The notes beneath the pieces were generated by a model. The model saw only the letters and a list, made by a program, of their open reading frames with translations. It was not told where the DNA came from and did no database searches. A DNA stretch of 64,000 bases from Xestospongia bergquistia (taxonomy: Eukaryota > Porifera > Demospongiae > Haplosclerida > Petrosiidae), in NCBI GenBank assembly GCA_963965975.1, contig OZ014417.1:620001-684000 (forward strand). Reading direction: 5' to 3'. Shown one piece after another: positions 63,966-64,000 of the stretch. Numbering within the stretch: position 1 is the stretch's first letter; the number at the start of each line of letters is the position of its first letter. Made by a program: the position numbers and the translations under genes.

Positions 63966-64000
63966 AAAGTAGATGGTAATATTATATGTTAATCTTAGTC

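Larger units (their letters stand above)
57350..64000. repeat. Tandem segmental duplication, two units (about 57350-60331 matches 61203-64000)
   Basis: From GACATTGAGTACTAATATTA (57360 and 61205) onward the two stretches align to the window end, where the match (GGTAATATTATATGTTAATC) corresponds to about 60331. Spacing is about 3.85 kb on the left and about 3.67 kb on the right, the difference due to indels such as extra sequence at about 58230-58460. If tandem, unit 1 ends at about 61202 and unit 2 continues off the right edge. The left breakpoint falls in an RPUSD4 intron. Confidence 0.92.

Overview
This window is eukaryotic nuclear DNA. It is AT-rich and gene-dense, with genes broken into many short exons by introns often only 45-70 bp long (GT...AG). 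The gene content (a cytochrome b5-fused front-end desaturase, paxillin, SETD1, CHD1L, SVOP-like transporter, septins, MED19) is animal. The very compact genes, the Death-fold/coiled-coil/LRR protein and the lineage-specific single-exon genes are most consistent with a demosponge such as Amphimedon queenslandica. That assignment is an inference from gene style; no database search was possible.

Layout. 1-1480 (-): front-end fatty-acid desaturase, running off the left edge. 1683-3169 (+): CCDC42/CFAP73 ciliary coiled-coil protein. 3453-5680 (-): PP4 catalytic subunit. 6249-8762 (+): paxillin. 9099-14078 (-): SETD1 H3K4 methyltransferase. 14616-21831 (-): clathrin heavy chain. 22048-26704 (+): CHD1L/ALC1 remodeller with an extra C-terminal BRCT domain. 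26952-27912 (-): SCNM1. 27983-29468 (+): eIF4H. 29777-32871 (-): SVOP-like MFS transporter. 33055-35728 (+): dynamin/EHD-like membrane GTPase. 35871-37157 (-): intronless O-fucosyltransferase-like enzyme. 39146-44466 (-): Death-fold/coiled-coil/LRR protein. 45436-49211 (+): CWC22. 49551-51268 and 52123-54339 (-): two tandem septins. 54660-56675 (+): MED19. 56797-58063 (-): RPUSD4-like pseudouridine synthase.

From about 57350 to the right edge the DNA is a tandem segmental duplication with a spacing of about 3.7-3.85 kb. Each unit holds an RPUSD4 5' half, a single-exon gene for an unrecognised PD-(D/E)XK-like protein (58496-59350 and 62148-62999, about 95% identical proteins), an AT-rich tract of inverted repeats, and the remains of a SWIM/PHD-finger protein that is probably transposon-derived. 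The second RPUSD4 copy is a frameshifted fragment, while both PD-(D/E)XK reading frames remain open.

Most neighbours are in alternating orientation. Seven pairs share short divergent (head-to-head) promoters, the shortest being 70 bp (SCNM1/eIF4H). NRF1-type palindromes (TGCGCATGCGCA and variants) occur at several of these promoters. Introns carry many minisatellites and microsatellites; several CT repeats serve directly as polypyrimidine tracts. Two or three miniature inverted-repeat transposons lie near 37.7 kb and 41.6-42.7 kb. No tRNA, rRNA or CRISPR array was recognised by eye.
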